The notes below the pieces were generated by a model. The model had not been told where the DNA came from. It did not search any database and saw only the letters and a program-made list of their open reading frames with translations. Positions 34,115 through 43,051 of a stretch of 64,000 nucleotides of DNA are shown here, piece by piece. Positions within the stretch are counted from its first letter, which is position 1. Each line of letters opens with the position of its first letter. The stretch is from contig JBMOKU010000055.1 in the NCBI GenBank assembly GCA_049324315.1, positions 1 to 64,000 on the forward strand, in the 5' to 3' direction. The position numbers and the translations under genes were made by a program. The DNA is from JBMOKU01 sp049324315. Lineage in GTDB: Bacteria; Bacillota; Clostridia; Peptostreptococcales; Thermotaleaceae.

Positions 34115-35008
34115 TTATTTCTGTGCAAACCAATGCTTGCCGATTTTTACGGTAGGTTTCCTTGACCAAATCCATTTGCTGGTTGCTGTTGCGGGATTCC
34201 AATAATATATAGATCCTCCGCTGGGATCCCAACCATTCAATGCATCCCTTGCTGCCTTAAAGGATATATCATTAGGATTTAAATAAATTTGTCCATCGTC
34301 TACAGCTGTAAAAGCTCCCGGTTGATAGATAACTCCTGCAATGGAGTTGGGAAAAGATGGATGCTTTACTCTATTTAAAATAACTGCGCCTACTGCCACC
34401 TGACCTGCATAGGGTTCCCCTCTTGCTTCTCCATGAATGGCCATAGCTAATAGCGTAACATCATTACTTCTAGACACACCCCGACTTGTGGATGAGTACG
34501 TTGCCTTACTGGCAGCACTTGCAATGCCTAATTCTCTCCGTGTTGCAGGACCGATAATACCATCAGCAGTCAGTCCGTTCTTTCTCTGAAACTTTATAAC
34601 GGCAGTCCTCGTTTTATCTCCATAAATACCATCTACACTGCCGGCATAATATCCCCATTGCTTCAGTTTCTTTTGAGCCCTCTGCACCGTAACATCGTAC
34701 TTAGCCGCTGTTTTGCTGCTGGATGATATACCTAAGGCCCTCTTTGTCCCGGAACCTACAACCCCATCGGCTTTAAGTCCATTCTTTCTCTGAAACCGAA
34801 TAACCGCGTTGTATGTCTCTGTACCATAAATTCCATCAACTACGCCTTTGTAGTATCCCCACTGCTTTAATTTACTCTGCACCTGCCGTACATCATCTCC
34901 CCTTGATCCCCAATACAAATTCCTGGCATATATGACATTGATACATAACATACTGATAAGAAAGGAAAGCAGTAATGCAACACATACAATTCTTGTAATT
35001 TTCTTCAT
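34115..35008 (-). CDS. sleB: Spore cortex-lytic enzyme SleB
   Basis: The 297-aa protein has a signal peptide (IVCVALLLSFLISMLCIN), two peptidoglycan-binding domains (about 35-92 and 108-166; YGTETYNAVIRFQRKNGLKA, YGDKTRTAVIKFQRKNGL), then a Hydrolase_2 catalytic domain from about 185 with LLAMAIHGEARGEPYAGQVA (catalytic Glu) and YYWNPATATSKWIWSR. It cleaves cortex peptidoglycan after germination starts. Most Bacillus SleB carry one binding domain; two copies are seen in several Clostridia. Confidence 0.95.
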   Translation of the reverse strand: MKKITRIVCVALLLSFLISMLCINVIYARNLYWGSRGDDVRQVQSKLKQWGYYKGVVDGIYGTETYNAVIRFQRKNGLKADGVVGSGTKRALGISSSSKTAAKYDVTVQRAQKKLKQWGYYAGSVDGIYGDKTRTAVIKFQRKNGLTADGIIGPATRRELGIASAASKATYSSTSRGVSRSNDVTLLAMAIHGEARGEPYAGQVAVGAVILNRVKHPSFPNSIAGVIYQPGAFTAVDDGQIYLNPNDISFKAARDALNGWDPSGGSIYYWNPATATSKWIWSRKPTVKIGKHWFAQK

Positions 35009-35080
35009 TTATTCCCCTCCTTTGCCCTTTAAATATATTTTCTACATTTATTACCGCAAATATTCTGTGCAAAGGGCATA

Positions 35081-35120
35081 GAAAAAGAGAGAGAAAACTA
35101 AGATTTTCCCTCTCTTTTTC
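35081..35120 (-). terminator. Terminator of the flavodiiron gene
   Basis: GAAAAAGAGAGGGAAAA / TTTTCTCTCTCTTTTTC arms around a 6-nt loop lie just after the flavodiiron stop codon. Confidence 0.8.
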
Positions 35121-35133
35121 CATGATAAAGAAA

Positions 35134-36327
35134 TTATATTTGCTTTCCAATTTCTTTTCCGTATTCAAAGCAGTTTGCCAAATCCTGTGCTGTAGGTACA
35201 TACTGTATCTGCAGTCCTTCCTTAATCAGTTCGACCCCTGCCTCTTTTAGTTTCTTTTCAATATTGGCTACAGCACCTTTTCCCCAGCCATAAGAACCAA
35301 AGGAAGCACCGATCTTTTTCTTAGGCTTTAAACCGGATAGCTCTTCCAGAAAATATGCAACATGGGGAATCATCGTATTATTGATGGTGGAAGAAGCCAC
35401 AAGAATAGCTTTTGCTTCTAAGGTTTCCGTCATGATGTCATTGACATCTGTTTCTGATATTTTATATAATCTGGCGTCTACACCTTCGCTTACTAAGCCT
35501 TCTACAATAGCTCTGGCCATTTTCTCCGTACTGTGCCACATGGTATCATAAGCAACAACTGCCTTCCGTTTCGTTTCGCCCTTTCCCCATCCCATATACG
35601 CTTCGAAAATCTTGCTTGGATGACTTCTCCAAATGATACCGTGGCTAGGGGCGATCATATCGACCTCTAATCCCATTTTCACAATCTCTTCGATTTTCTT
35701 TACCACCAGGGGACTAAACGGCATAAGGATATTGGCATAATACTTCTTTGCTTCATCTATCACTTCACAAAGATCATTTTCATCATCAAACAGCTTTGAA
35801 GATGCCAGGTGCTGACCGAAGGCATCATTGGGCATCAACAGTTTTTCTTCCGGCACGTAGGAAAACATACTGTCTGGCCAATGAAGCATTGGTGCTTCGA
35901 TAAAACGTATGGTCTTTGACCCAAGAGAGATTTCGTCTCCGGTTTTTACGATTTCATAGTTATAGTCACCGAAGTAATGCTTGATCATGCCCTCTTTACC
36001 ATTTTTTGAACAGAACACCTTTGCCTCTGGGATATATTTCATCAGTTTGGGAAATCCGCCAGAGTGATCCGGTTCAATGTGATTCACAACGACATAGTCA
36101 ATCTTTGACGGATCTACAATTTCCTTGATATTGTCAATCATTTCATCAACAAAATGCGCATCCACGATATCTACAAGGGTTATCTTTTCATCAATAATCA
36201 AATACGCATTATATGAAGTACCTTTTTGTGTATGGTAGGAAGGTCCATGGAATTTTCTTATATCCCAATCAATAGCTCCTACCCAATAAATTCCTCTTTT
36301 GATTTCGTTAACAGCCAAATTTCTCAT
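35134..36327 (-). CDS. FprA-type flavodiiron protein
   Basis: The 397-aa protein has an MBL-fold diiron domain with VVVNHIEPDHSGGFPKL (ligands near residues 83-88), PMLHWPDSMFSYVPEE and SHGIIWRSHPSK. A C-terminal flavodoxin domain (about 255-395, VVAYDTMWHSTEKMARAIV) binds FMN. Such enzymes reduce oxygen or nitric oxide to protect anaerobes. No rubredoxin domain is fused. A TTG three codons in (36318) lies 9 nt behind GGGGAG and may be the true start; the first ATG is very close to that site. Confidence 0.95.
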   Translation of the reverse strand: MRNLAVNEIKRGIYWVGAIDWDIRKFHGPSYHTQKGTSYNAYLIIDEKITLVDIVDAHFVDEMIDNIKEIVDPSKIDYVVVNHIEPDHSGGFPKLMKYIPEAKVFCSKNGKEGMIKHYFGDYNYEIVKTGDEISLGSKTIRFIEAPMLHWPDSMFSYVPEEKLLMPNDAFGQHLASSKLFDDENDLCEVIDEAKKYYANILMPFSPLVVKKIEEIVKMGLEVDMIAPSHGIIWRSHPSKIFEAYMGWGKGETKRKAVVAYDTMWHSTEKMARAIVEGLVSEGVDARLYKISETDVNDIMTETLEAKAILVASSTINNTMIPHVAYFLEELSGLKPKKKIGASFGSYGWGKGAVANIEKKLKEAGVELIKEGLQIQYVPTAQDLANCFEYGKEIGKQI

Positions 36328-36397
36328 CTCCCCTTTAGTATTTTTTCAAACACTATATACCCAAAGAAGTATGGTTTAATCTTCTTTTCTATCCTAT

Positions 36398-36817
36398 CTA
36401 ATGAAGATATTGATTGCCAAAATAAATATAAATCAGCCCAAAGGCGCCTTCTCCGGAATAGCTGCTTTTATAGTCAGCCGTCACCATCTGAATACCCAAT
36501 TCTTCACGGATCAATACACAAATATCTTCAAGAACAAAATCAAAGTAAGTCTCAATCTGCTTCTCAACATCATTTGGAATAACTTCAGGTTCTTCCTTGT
36601 CCATTTGTGCATTTCGAAGTCTCACGTCTGTTTGAAAAATATCACATATTTGATGTAGATTGACGAAAACATCAAATACCATAGTATTTTCAGCATTGAT
36701 TTGTCTGCTTATATCTTCCACCTCATCAAAATATCCACTGCGCCATATAATTTCCTCAATGGCACTGCTGCTGACAAGCTTAATCATATTGTTTGCTATA
36801 ACACTCAATTCAAACAT
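36398..36817 (-). CDS. Hypothetical protein, 139 aa
   Basis: The protein starts at ATG 36817 behind AAAGGAGGG. It is soluble, mostly helical and acidic (VIANNMIKLVSSSAIEEIIW and PNDVEKQIETYFDFVLEDIC), ending in a hydrophobic strand (GLIYIYFGNQYLH). No family is recognised. It is upstream of the flavodiiron gene on the same strand (70-nt gap) and may be co-transcribed. Confidence 0.65.
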   Translation of the reverse strand: MFELSVIANNMIKLVSSSAIEEIIWRSGYFDEVEDISRQINAENTMVFDVFVNLHQICDIFQTDVRLRNAQMDKEEPEVIPNDVEKQIETYFDFVLEDICVLIREELGIQMVTADYKSSYSGEGAFGLIYIYFGNQYLH

Positions 36818-36894
36818 ATCTACCCTCCTTTATCGATAGCAAGAGGATTATTACTATTTTAATCTTTAGCTATAGGATTTCCCAAAAACAAAAA

Positions 36895-36917
36895 AATAAT
36901 GGTCAAGTGCCATTATT
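36895..36917 (-). terminator. Terminator of the 33-aa gene
   Basis: AATAATGG / CCATTATT with a 7-nt loop, then TTTTTG on the minus strand. Confidence 0.7.
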
Positions 36918-36928
36918 TTATTGAGCAA

Positions 36929-37030
36929 TTATTGTGTAAGTATTCTTGTTAGATTGGATATTATGACTGTAAATCCAGAGATTGTCACAATGAGCATAGA
37001 TGCCACTACAAAATTTTTAAACTTATCCAT
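36929..37030 (-). CDS. 33-aa single-helix membrane peptide
   Basis: A frame from ATG 37030, with AAGGAG 8 nt upstream. It encodes MDKFKNFVVASMLIVTISGF and then TVIISNLTRILTQ. One hydrophobic helix is preceded by two lysines, giving a predicted N-in orientation. A terminator follows closely, supporting a real transcript. Such small membrane peptides often tune a larger membrane protein or belong to sporulation; the partner here is unknown. Confidence 0.6.
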   Translation of the reverse strand: MDKFKNFVVASMLIVTISGFTVIISNLTRILTQ

Positions 37031-37214
37031 AAAAACGTCTCCTTATCTTAAATATTGAAAAATGCTTCTGTATTATTACCTAATTTGGAAATCGCTATAC
37101 CAAATCGATAGATTTTTTATGTAATCATGTAAAAAATTTCAATCTATATTATATATACCACAATAAATCTGGTTTAATCAATTACAAAACTATGACAATT
37201 TTGTTTCAATTCCA

Positions 37215-37400
37215 TTAAATTCCTTTTTCTACGGAGCAAAGCGGAAGAACACTGGAGGTCACTGAAAAAGTACTTCATCGTCCAGGGTAACACATGGGGA
37301 CAGGGCCCCAGTCCGGCAAAAAACACACCGGACAGTGTACCACTCCCCAAGTCTTGCCCTTCCTGCTCAAATAACTCGAGTTTTTCAGCAGTCTCGAACA
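37215..37400 (-). repeat. GC-rich REP-like element with an open frame
   Basis: The segment carries the palindromic core GTCCGG / CCGGAC flanked by GGGGAGTGG...GGGGCCCTGTCCCC. It is open on the minus strand as FETAEKLELFEQEGQDLGSG..., without a ribosome site. It looks like a decayed transposase end plus REP sequence, distinct from surrounding AT-rich DNA. Confidence 0.4.
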
Positions 37401-37438
37401 CTGTTCTCCCCTACTATGCACAAAGTATTTTTATAACG

Positions 37439-37468
37439 TAAAAAAGGCCTCTTTGTAAGAGACCTTTT
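37439..37468 (-). terminator. Terminator of the peptidoglycan-binding protein gene
   Basis: AAGGTCTCTT / AAGAGGCCTT hairpin followed on the minus strand by TTTTAC. Confidence 0.8.
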
Positions 37469-37477
37469 CTTTTTTCA

Positions 37478-38296
37478 TTATATTCCAGCTGCCTTTTTTA
37501 CAGCTGCTTGATGCTGAGGATCTTTTTTGTCATCTTTATGTCGCAAACTGTTTTTAAAGTGCAAATCCACGTGCCCATCTATACCGTTACCTTTTACAAA
37601 ATCAAAATTATAGCCCGTACCATAACCGCCGCTTCGATTTGAAACAGTTTCTCCTGCTGGTTTGCTTTCTACACCGGCGTGAGGCATATTGGTCATGGAA
37701 GCCGCAATGACTCTGTCGCTCTTATATACCAGTACAGGTCTTCGATCCCAACTGAATCCACCCCAAATACTTTTCATAGTCGTTGTATCGTCCATCGTAA
37801 GTGGCTCCACATCTGCATGATTTGTACCTGCTGTCACCTTTACCTGGAAGGTTTTTCCTGTTCCTAAATCTTCTACTAAGAGTACATCCTGTCTATTTAC
37901 TATTACACCAGAAACTTCACTCCACCAATCAAGGTATTCACCTTTGCCATTCCGCCCGTAACCTCTGCTGGCAGTATTAAGCGAAGCGTCGACCAAACCA
38001 AGTTCTTTCATCTTATGTATTGTACCCTTGCCAACAATGCCATCTTCCTTCAAGCCATATTTCTTTTGAAACGCTTTTACGGCTTTTTCTGTGATACTTC
38101 CATAATAGGATGTTATTTTGTCATATGTATATACGCCATCTTTTTTTAAAGCTTGCTGAATAACTTGCACATCCTTATGCTCCGTACCTGATTTGTAAAC
38201 ACTTTTTGAAAAGGTAAAGCCTCCTGCCGCTTGGACGCTGCTCCAGCTTCCCATGATAAAAAATGCCAGAGCGAAGCAGATAAAATATTTCTTCAT
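37478..38296 (-). CDS. Secreted peptidoglycan-binding protein
   Basis: 272 aa from ATG 38296, 8 nt behind GGAGG. A signal peptide (MKKYFICFALAFFIMGSWSS, then VQAA) leads to one peptidoglycan-binding domain (about 40-100, AVKAFQKKYGLKEDGIVGKG). The C-terminal part contains WWSEVSGVIVNRQDVLLVED, NHADVEPLTMDDTTTMKSIW and FDFVKGNGIDGHVDLHFKNS with several His/Asp residues. The last region resembles proteins annotated as peptidoglycan-binding with an L,D-transpeptidase-like or murein peptidase fold, but no YkuD Cys motif is seen. It probably acts on spore or cell wall. Confidence 0.8.
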   Translation of the reverse strand: MKKYFICFALAFFIMGSWSSVQAAGGFTFSKSVYKSGTEHKDVQVIQQALKKDGVYTYDKITSYYGSITEKAVKAFQKKYGLKEDGIVGKGTIHKMKELGLVDASLNTASRGYGRNGKGEYLDWWSEVSGVIVNRQDVLLVEDLGTGKTFQVKVTAGTNHADVEPLTMDDTTTMKSIWGGFSWDRRPVLVYKSDRVIAASMTNMPHAGVESKPAGETVSNRSGGYGTGYNFDFVKGNGIDGHVDLHFKNSLRHKDDKKDPQHQAAVKKAAGI

Positions 38297-38469
38297 TCGT
38301 ATTTCCTCCTTATTTTCAGACATGTTTTATTCTGTCTGAAAAATGATTTTCACACGAAGCCCACTCTGTAACTATATCATGTTATGTTAACGTAAATCAA
38401 TACAAATCCTCAAATTTCAATTATTTGGAAGAAACATTTCAGGTTTACTTTCGTCGAAAATATATGGCC

Positions 38470-39222
38470 TTACATACCAATGATATCTCTGACGACAGCC
38501 GATGCAATAATCATTCCCACCACAGAAGGAACAAAGGCTACACTGCCTGGGATTTGATTACGCACGGTGCACGTTCTTTCACGATTGGTACAAATGCAAT
38601 CCGTCTTACAATCTGCATGAATTTTTTTAGGTTCAATAGGTTCTTCCTTAGAAAATACAACCTTGAGACTTTCTACGCCTCTTTTTCTCAGTTCTTTTCT
38701 CATGACTTTTGCAAGAGGATCAATGGTTGTTTTATAAATATCTGTTACTTCAAATTTTGTAGGGTCCAGCTTATTTCCTGCACCCATGCTGCTGATAATC
38801 GGTATCTTTCTCTTCCAGCATCTTTCAACCAAATCCAACTTTGCAGAAACCATATCAATGGCATCCACAACATAATCATAGTCATCTGCTAATAGCTGTT
38901 CAGCGGTTTCTGACTGATACAGCATTTTATATGTCTTAACATCCGCCTTTGGATTGATAGCCAGTATTCGATCCTTCATCAATTCCACCTTTGCCTTTCC
39001 CACCGTACTTCTTAAGGCATGGAGCTGACGATTAATATTTGTTAAACATACATCATCATCATCAACTAATACAAAGCTTCCGACTCCTGATCTTGCCAAA
39101 CCTTCTACTGCATATGTTCCGACACCGCCTATTCCAAATACTGCAATTTTACAATTTTCAAGTTTTTTAAGGTTTTCTGTACCGATGACTAGCTCTGTTC
39201 GAGAAAAAGCATGTAAGCCCAC
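38470..39222 (-). CDS. tcdA: tRNA threonylcarbamoyladenosine dehydratase
   Basis: The 250-aa ThiF/E1-like protein has the nucleotide motif IAVFGIGGVGTYAVEGLARS, then DDDDVCLTNINRQLHAL and DAIDMVSAKLDL. The order and size match TcdA (CsdL/YgdL), which uses ATP to cyclise t6A37 in tRNAs reading ANN codons. A C-terminal hydrophobic segment (VAFVPSVVGMIIASAVV) is typical of the family. It is a single gene here. Confidence 0.92.
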   Translation of the reverse strand: MGLHAFSRTELVIGTENLKKLENCKIAVFGIGGVGTYAVEGLARSGVGSFVLVDDDDVCLTNINRQLHALRSTVGKAKVELMKDRILAINPKADVKTYKMLYQSETAEQLLADDYDYVVDAIDMVSAKLDLVERCWKRKIPIISSMGAGNKLDPTKFEVTDIYKTTIDPLAKVMRKELRKRGVESLKVVFSKEEPIEPKKIHADCKTDCICTNRERTCTVRNQIPGSVAFVPSVVGMIIASAVVRDIIGM

Positions 39223-39349
39223 GGCTATTCCTCCTTCTTATTTAAGCTTGGTTTTTTACACTACGATATTATATCGATATTACTGCATAAAATCAATCAA
39301 ACCTTAAAAACAATCCTCATTTCATAATAATATTTATTATCTCCAAAGA

Positions 39350-39374
39350 AAAAAGACCCAAACCGGGTCTTTTA
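39350..39374 (-). terminator. Terminator downstream of the 63-aa gene
   Basis: AAAAGACCC / GGGTCTTTTTT hairpin on the minus strand, about 115 nt past the 63-aa gene and upstream of tcdA. Confidence 0.7.
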
Positions 39375-39488
39375 AAATACCAATCCTATTGTTATGTATC
39401 CGCTTTATTATAATCTTTCACTACACAAATCCATGATCATCCATAAATTGTTAATGAAACCATGCAGTAAATCTAACAAGCGTCGTAG

Positions 39489-39680
39489 TCATCTGGAAAC
39501 CAGGCAATCAACCTTCTGCAAGAACTCCATTTTATATTGAACAAGCTCGTAATACTGCTGCTTGGTAATGACTCCGTTCGATAACAAGTGATCAGAAAAA
39601 GAAATAAAATCCTTGACAAGATCGACTAAATCTCCTTGCTCATCCCCAAATTCATGTCTTCGCTCTAGATAATCAAACAC
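39489..39680 (-). CDS. 63-aa small protein, paralogue of the 46-aa protein at 16.3 kb
   Basis: The start is taken as GTG 39680 behind GGGGTGGGGG; earlier ATGs lack a site. The protein has YLERRHEFGDEQGDLVDLVK, then HLLSNGVITKQQYYELVQYK and EFLQKV. It shares about 23 of 40 residues with the product at 16279-16419. The shared ITxxQYxEL...YKxEFLQKV block is the likely family signature. Function unknown. Confidence 0.72.
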   Translation of the reverse strand: MFDYLERRHEFGDEQGDLVDLVKDFISFSDHLLSNGVITKQQYYELVQYKMEFLQKVDCLVSR

Positions 39681-40091
39681 AATCCCCCACCCCATAACCA
39701 TCATAGTACATTTATGTACTTATTATACATCTATACAAAAATTCCTGCTAAATATGGAAATTTTATTGCAAAATGTTAAATAATTGAATATTTAATGAAG
39801 TTTTGATTATCGCAATCACATTTTCCATATATTCTTATACAAAGATAATAAAGTGATTGAATGTATAGTATCTATGAGATATTTTAAAAAATCAGTAAAT
39901 ATCTTCCGCTAAACAGTCATTATCGCCTTATATCTCGGATTTTCAGTCAAATCTATGTTTTACACCTAACAAAGAAAGGAATAGTATAGACCATAGATTT
40001 TTTAAATCTTCTTAATCCCTATTGGAATGAAAAGACTTTATTTCATGTTTTTTCTTTCTTACTATCTACTCGTTGAAAGAGGTGTGTTCTG
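39681..40091. other. Upstream region of the antiporter operon
   Basis: No gene is supported. AAATCTATG / CATAGATTT (about 39952-40001) form a long-range inverted repeat followed by TTTT, a possible attenuator ahead of the antiporter. No known riboswitch core was recognised. Confidence 0.4.
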
Positions 40092-41267
40092 ATGAATCCT
40101 TTTATCGGGCTGGGTGTTGCACTGATATCAGGCATATTGTGTGGTCAATTTATTAACCGATTTAAAGTACCTGCTGTAGCAGGATATATTGCCGCAGGAC
40201 TCATTATTGGAATATCTGGTTTAAAGATTGTCGATAATGAAATGATTGAGCAATTATCTTTTTTAAGTGATTTTGCATTGGGTATTATTGCATTTAATAT
40301 CGGTAGTGAATTTAAGATCCCCGTTCTGAAAAAGCTGGGAAAATCTATTTTTGTTATTGCTGCTTGTGAAGCTCTGGGGGCATTCATACTGGTAACAGGT
40401 ATCATGCTTCTTTTAAAGCAGGACATGGCAACTGCTTTAATATTAGGAGCCGTGTCCTCTGCAACTGCTCCTGCCGCTACAGTCATGGTTCTAAAGGAGT
40501 ACAATGCAAAGGGTCCCTTGACAAGTACATTGTTAGGTGTGGTAGCTGTAGACGATGCTATTTGTCTTATCATTTACGCCGTTGCTTCATCTGTAGCAAA
40601 GGTCTTTGTCAAACATGAGGCAGTAACCTTGTCAAAGATACTTTTCCATCCGATGATGGAAATCGTAGGTTCTATTCTATTAGGTGTTTTGTGTGGTATC
40701 CTATTGGCGTTTTTGATTCAAAAATCTAAAAAAGAAGTTGAAACCCTTTCTTTTACCTTGGGTTCTATACTTTTTCTGGTTGGCTTAGCGTTGCAGCTTC
40801 AACTGTCTCCCCTTTTGTCAGCAATGGCCTTGGGTGTGACGATAGCCAATGTTTCTTCCCAAAGCAGAAGAGCATTCTCAACCATTGAAAATTTTTCTCC
40901 ACCTATTATCGCGGCTTTCTTTACTCTCGCAGGAGCTCGATTGGATATCACCTTGCTTCCTCGTATAGGATTGATAGGCATAGCATATATTTTATTTAGA
41001 ACAGCAGGAAAAGTGTTCGGTGCTTCTTTGGGTGGTAAACTGTCCAATGCCTCCGACGAAGTCAGAAAATACATAGGTCTAGGTCTTCTATCCCAGGTGG
41101 GAGTGGCAATTGGACTTGCTATCGTTGTTGGTAGGGAATTTCCCAATACCGAACTGGCATCTCTCGTTATTACAACCCTTCTTGCTACAACCATTATTAC
41201 AGAAATCATAGGTCCCGTTGCAACGAAGCGGGCAATCATGAAAGCCAATGAAGTGAATATAAAATAG
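40092..41267 (+). CDS. CPA2-type cation:proton antiporter
   Basis: 391 aa with 11-13 hydrophobic helices and no C-terminal RCK/TrkA domain. Family features include GYIAAGLIIGISGL, the discontinuous-helix region SATAPAATVMVLKEYNA, and GVVAVDDAICLIIYAVASSV with the acidic pair expected in the ion site. It should exchange sodium or potassium for protons. It is 14 nt upstream of a PII-like gene, suggesting a regulated transporter. Confidence 0.88.
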   Translation: MNPFIGLGVALISGILCGQFINRFKVPAVAGYIAAGLIIGISGLKIVDNEMIEQLSFLSDFALGIIAFNIGSEFKIPVLKKLGKSIFVIAACEALGAFILVTGIMLLLKQDMATALILGAVSSATAPAATVMVLKEYNAKGPLTSTLLGVVAVDDAICLIIYAVASSVAKVFVKHEAVTLSKILFHPMMEIVGSILLGVLCGILLAFLIQKSKKEVETLSFTLGSILFLVGLALQLQLSPLLSAMALGVTIANVSSQSRRAFSTIENFSPPIIAAFFTLAGARLDITLLPRIGLIGIAYILFRTAGKVFGASLGGKLSNASDEVRKYIGLGLLSQVGVAIGLAIVVGREFPNTELASLVITTLLATTIITEIIGPVATKRAIMKANEVNIK

Positions 41268-41281
41268 GGAGGTATTGATTC

Positions 41282-41635
41282 ATGTATGCTTTGTTTTTAA
41301 TACTCAACGATGTATATTTGTTAGACGATGTGTTAGAAGTGTTTTACGAATTTGGTGTTGGTGCCACCACCATTGATAGTGTTGGGATGGGAAAAGTGCT
41401 CCTTCAACATAACGTGGACGTTCCCATATTTTCCAGCATCCAAAAACTGCTAGAAGGAGATAAACCCTATAATAAAACAATTGTTAGCGTCATTCGTAAT
41501 GAAGAAAAACTCAGAAAGATTACCGATAGAATCAATAGAGATCTGGAAATCACAAGAAAGGGTGTTGGCTTTATGTTTGTCGTTCCTGTATTGGAATGCT
41601 ATGGACATAAGTTAGAAGAAGTGCAGGACAAGTAA
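41282..41635 (+). CDS. PII-like small regulatory protein
   Basis: 117 aa with a ferredoxin-like beta-alpha-beta pattern: MYALFLILNDVYLLDDVLEV, then FGVGATTIDSVGMGKVLL, a loop (FSSIQKLLEGDKPYNKTIVS) and a final strand VGFMFVVPVLECYGHK. The position of the loop and the trailing helix resemble PII/CutA-like proteins that bind nucleotides and control a linked transporter. The canonical PII uridylylation Tyr is not seen. Coupling with the antiporter is inferred from the 14-nt gap and shared terminator. Confidence 0.6.
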   Translation: MYALFLILNDVYLLDDVLEVFYEFGVGATTIDSVGMGKVLLQHNVDVPIFSSIQKLLEGDKPYNKTIVSVIRNEEKLRKITDRINRDLEITRKGVGFMFVVPVLECYGHKLEEVQDK

Positions 41636-41649
41636 TTCCTGCACTTTTC
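41621..41649 (+). terminator. Terminator of the antiporter operon
   Basis: GTGCAGG / CCTGCAC with a 10-nt loop, then TTTT. It overlaps the stop codon of the PII-like gene. Confidence 0.75.
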
Positions 41650-41653
41650 ATTA

Positions 41654-42889
41654 TCACTTTCGATAGAAGCTAAAAAGATGGGCATCCAGGGAATAATGAT
41701 CGAGATAAAGCTCCCTTAGGATTTGTGCCCCCATAACAGCATATAAAATGCCATTGGACCCATAACCTAAGCAAAAATAGCAGTTTGGAAGTTCCTCATA
41801 TTCTCCAATATACGGTAAGCTGTCCTTTGATCCGCCGAAAATACCACTAAACTTATACGCTTCCTGAATATCCCCTATTTGAGGAAACCATTCCCTTAAT
41901 CGATTCATTAATATCTCATATTTCTGCTGTGCCGCTGGGGCATCGTTGGTCAGATGGGCCATCTTGCTTCGCTGCCCTCCTAAGGGTATGTCTTCTCCCC
42001 CAATAATAATCCGATTATCCATCGTTGTCCTTAAATAGGTATAGGGATTCTTATGATTACGTATAATGGACTTTCTATACCATCCATCAAAATGCTTCAC
42101 AGGTTTTGTTACAATGGTAAAGGTTCTAGTCAGTGTCGTAACCTTCTTTTTGATAAACGTTCTTGATTCAAAGCCAGATGCGATGATTGCTTTTTTCGCT
42201 TTGATTCGAAAGTGATTATTTGTCGTTAAAACAATGGTATTTCCCTGAGGTTCCATATTGATGATTTCCGTGTTTTCAAATATTTTTAAGCCTTTTTGAG
42301 AAGCTGAGGATAATAGGCCGTGGGAAAAACGATAAGGATCAATCTCCCCTACGCCACTTTTAGAATAAATACCGGCTTTGATTGGCAGAGAGTATCTTTC
42401 CTTACCTTCTTTTTCGTCTAAAAATTCTACGTTAAAACCATTTTCTTTCCTCAGTTCATACTCTTGTCTTAAAAATTTGGCTTCATTCTCGCTGCTGGTA
42501 AAATATAAGCTCTCACACAGTCTAAATCCGCATTGATCTCCAATTCGACGAATCATTTTTTCAATATCATATACAGCTTTCTCACACAGTCTGAAAGCTT
42601 TCACTGCATTTTCCATGCCTATTTGATTTTTTAAACCACTCATATTTCTATCGATTTCATACTGTAGAATAGATGTAGAAGCACTGGTACTTCCATAACC
42701 GATGATATTTTTTTCTACAAGGATCGTATCAATACCGGATTCTGCAAAGAAATATCCGCAGATTGCACCTGTTATGCCTCCACCAATAATAACAACATCA
42801 CATTCCATATCGTCGCCTACATAGGTATATTTATTGGGGATCTTCGTTAGACTCGTCCAGTACAAGTTACCTGCTACAAGATCCATCAC
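41654..42889 (-). CDS. FAD-dependent oxidoreductase (DAO family)
   Basis: The 411-aa protein begins near VVIIGGGITGAICGYFFAES, a Rossmann FAD motif, and later shows AKKAIIASGFESRTFI, TYLRTTMDNRIIIGGEDIPL and CLGYGSNGILYAVMGAQILR. This is the glycine/D-amino-acid oxidase group. It probably oxidises an amine or amino acid; the electron acceptor in an anaerobe is unlikely to be oxygen. It is a single gene convergent with the antiporter operon. Confidence 0.88.
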   Translation of the reverse strand: MMDLVAGNLYWTSLTKIPNKYTYVGDDMECDVVIIGGGITGAICGYFFAESGIDTILVEKNIIGYGSTSASTSILQYEIDRNMSGLKNQIGMENAVKAFRLCEKAVYDIEKMIRRIGDQCGFRLCESLYFTSSENEAKFLRQEYELRKENGFNVEFLDEKEGKERYSLPIKAGIYSKSGVGEIDPYRFSHGLLSSASQKGLKIFENTEIINMEPQGNTIVLTTNNHFRIKAKKAIIASGFESRTFIKKKVTTLTRTFTIVTKPVKHFDGWYRKSIIRNHKNPYTYLRTTMDNRIIIGGEDIPLGGQRSKMAHLTNDAPAAQQKYEILMNRLREWFPQIGDIQEAYKFSGIFGGSKDSLPYIGEYEELPNCYFCLGYGSNGILYAVMGAQILRELYLDHYSLDAHLFSFYRK

Positions 42890-43051
42890 ATTTCCTCCCT
42901 CTGTATCAGAAACTTTCTGTCTGGTTTATTTTTTCTAGTATTGTTTCTATCTATGCACCTGCTGTCATAACCTTGATGGATTTTAGAAAATGAAAATTAT
43001 TCCAGTATAGTTCAAAAAGAAAAGGGTTAATATAATAGCGTAGGGTACGTA

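Noticed and set aside
37174..37401. 75-aa minus-strand protein
   Set aside because: There is no ribosome site and the frame coincides with a GC-rich palindromic element; treated as a repeat.
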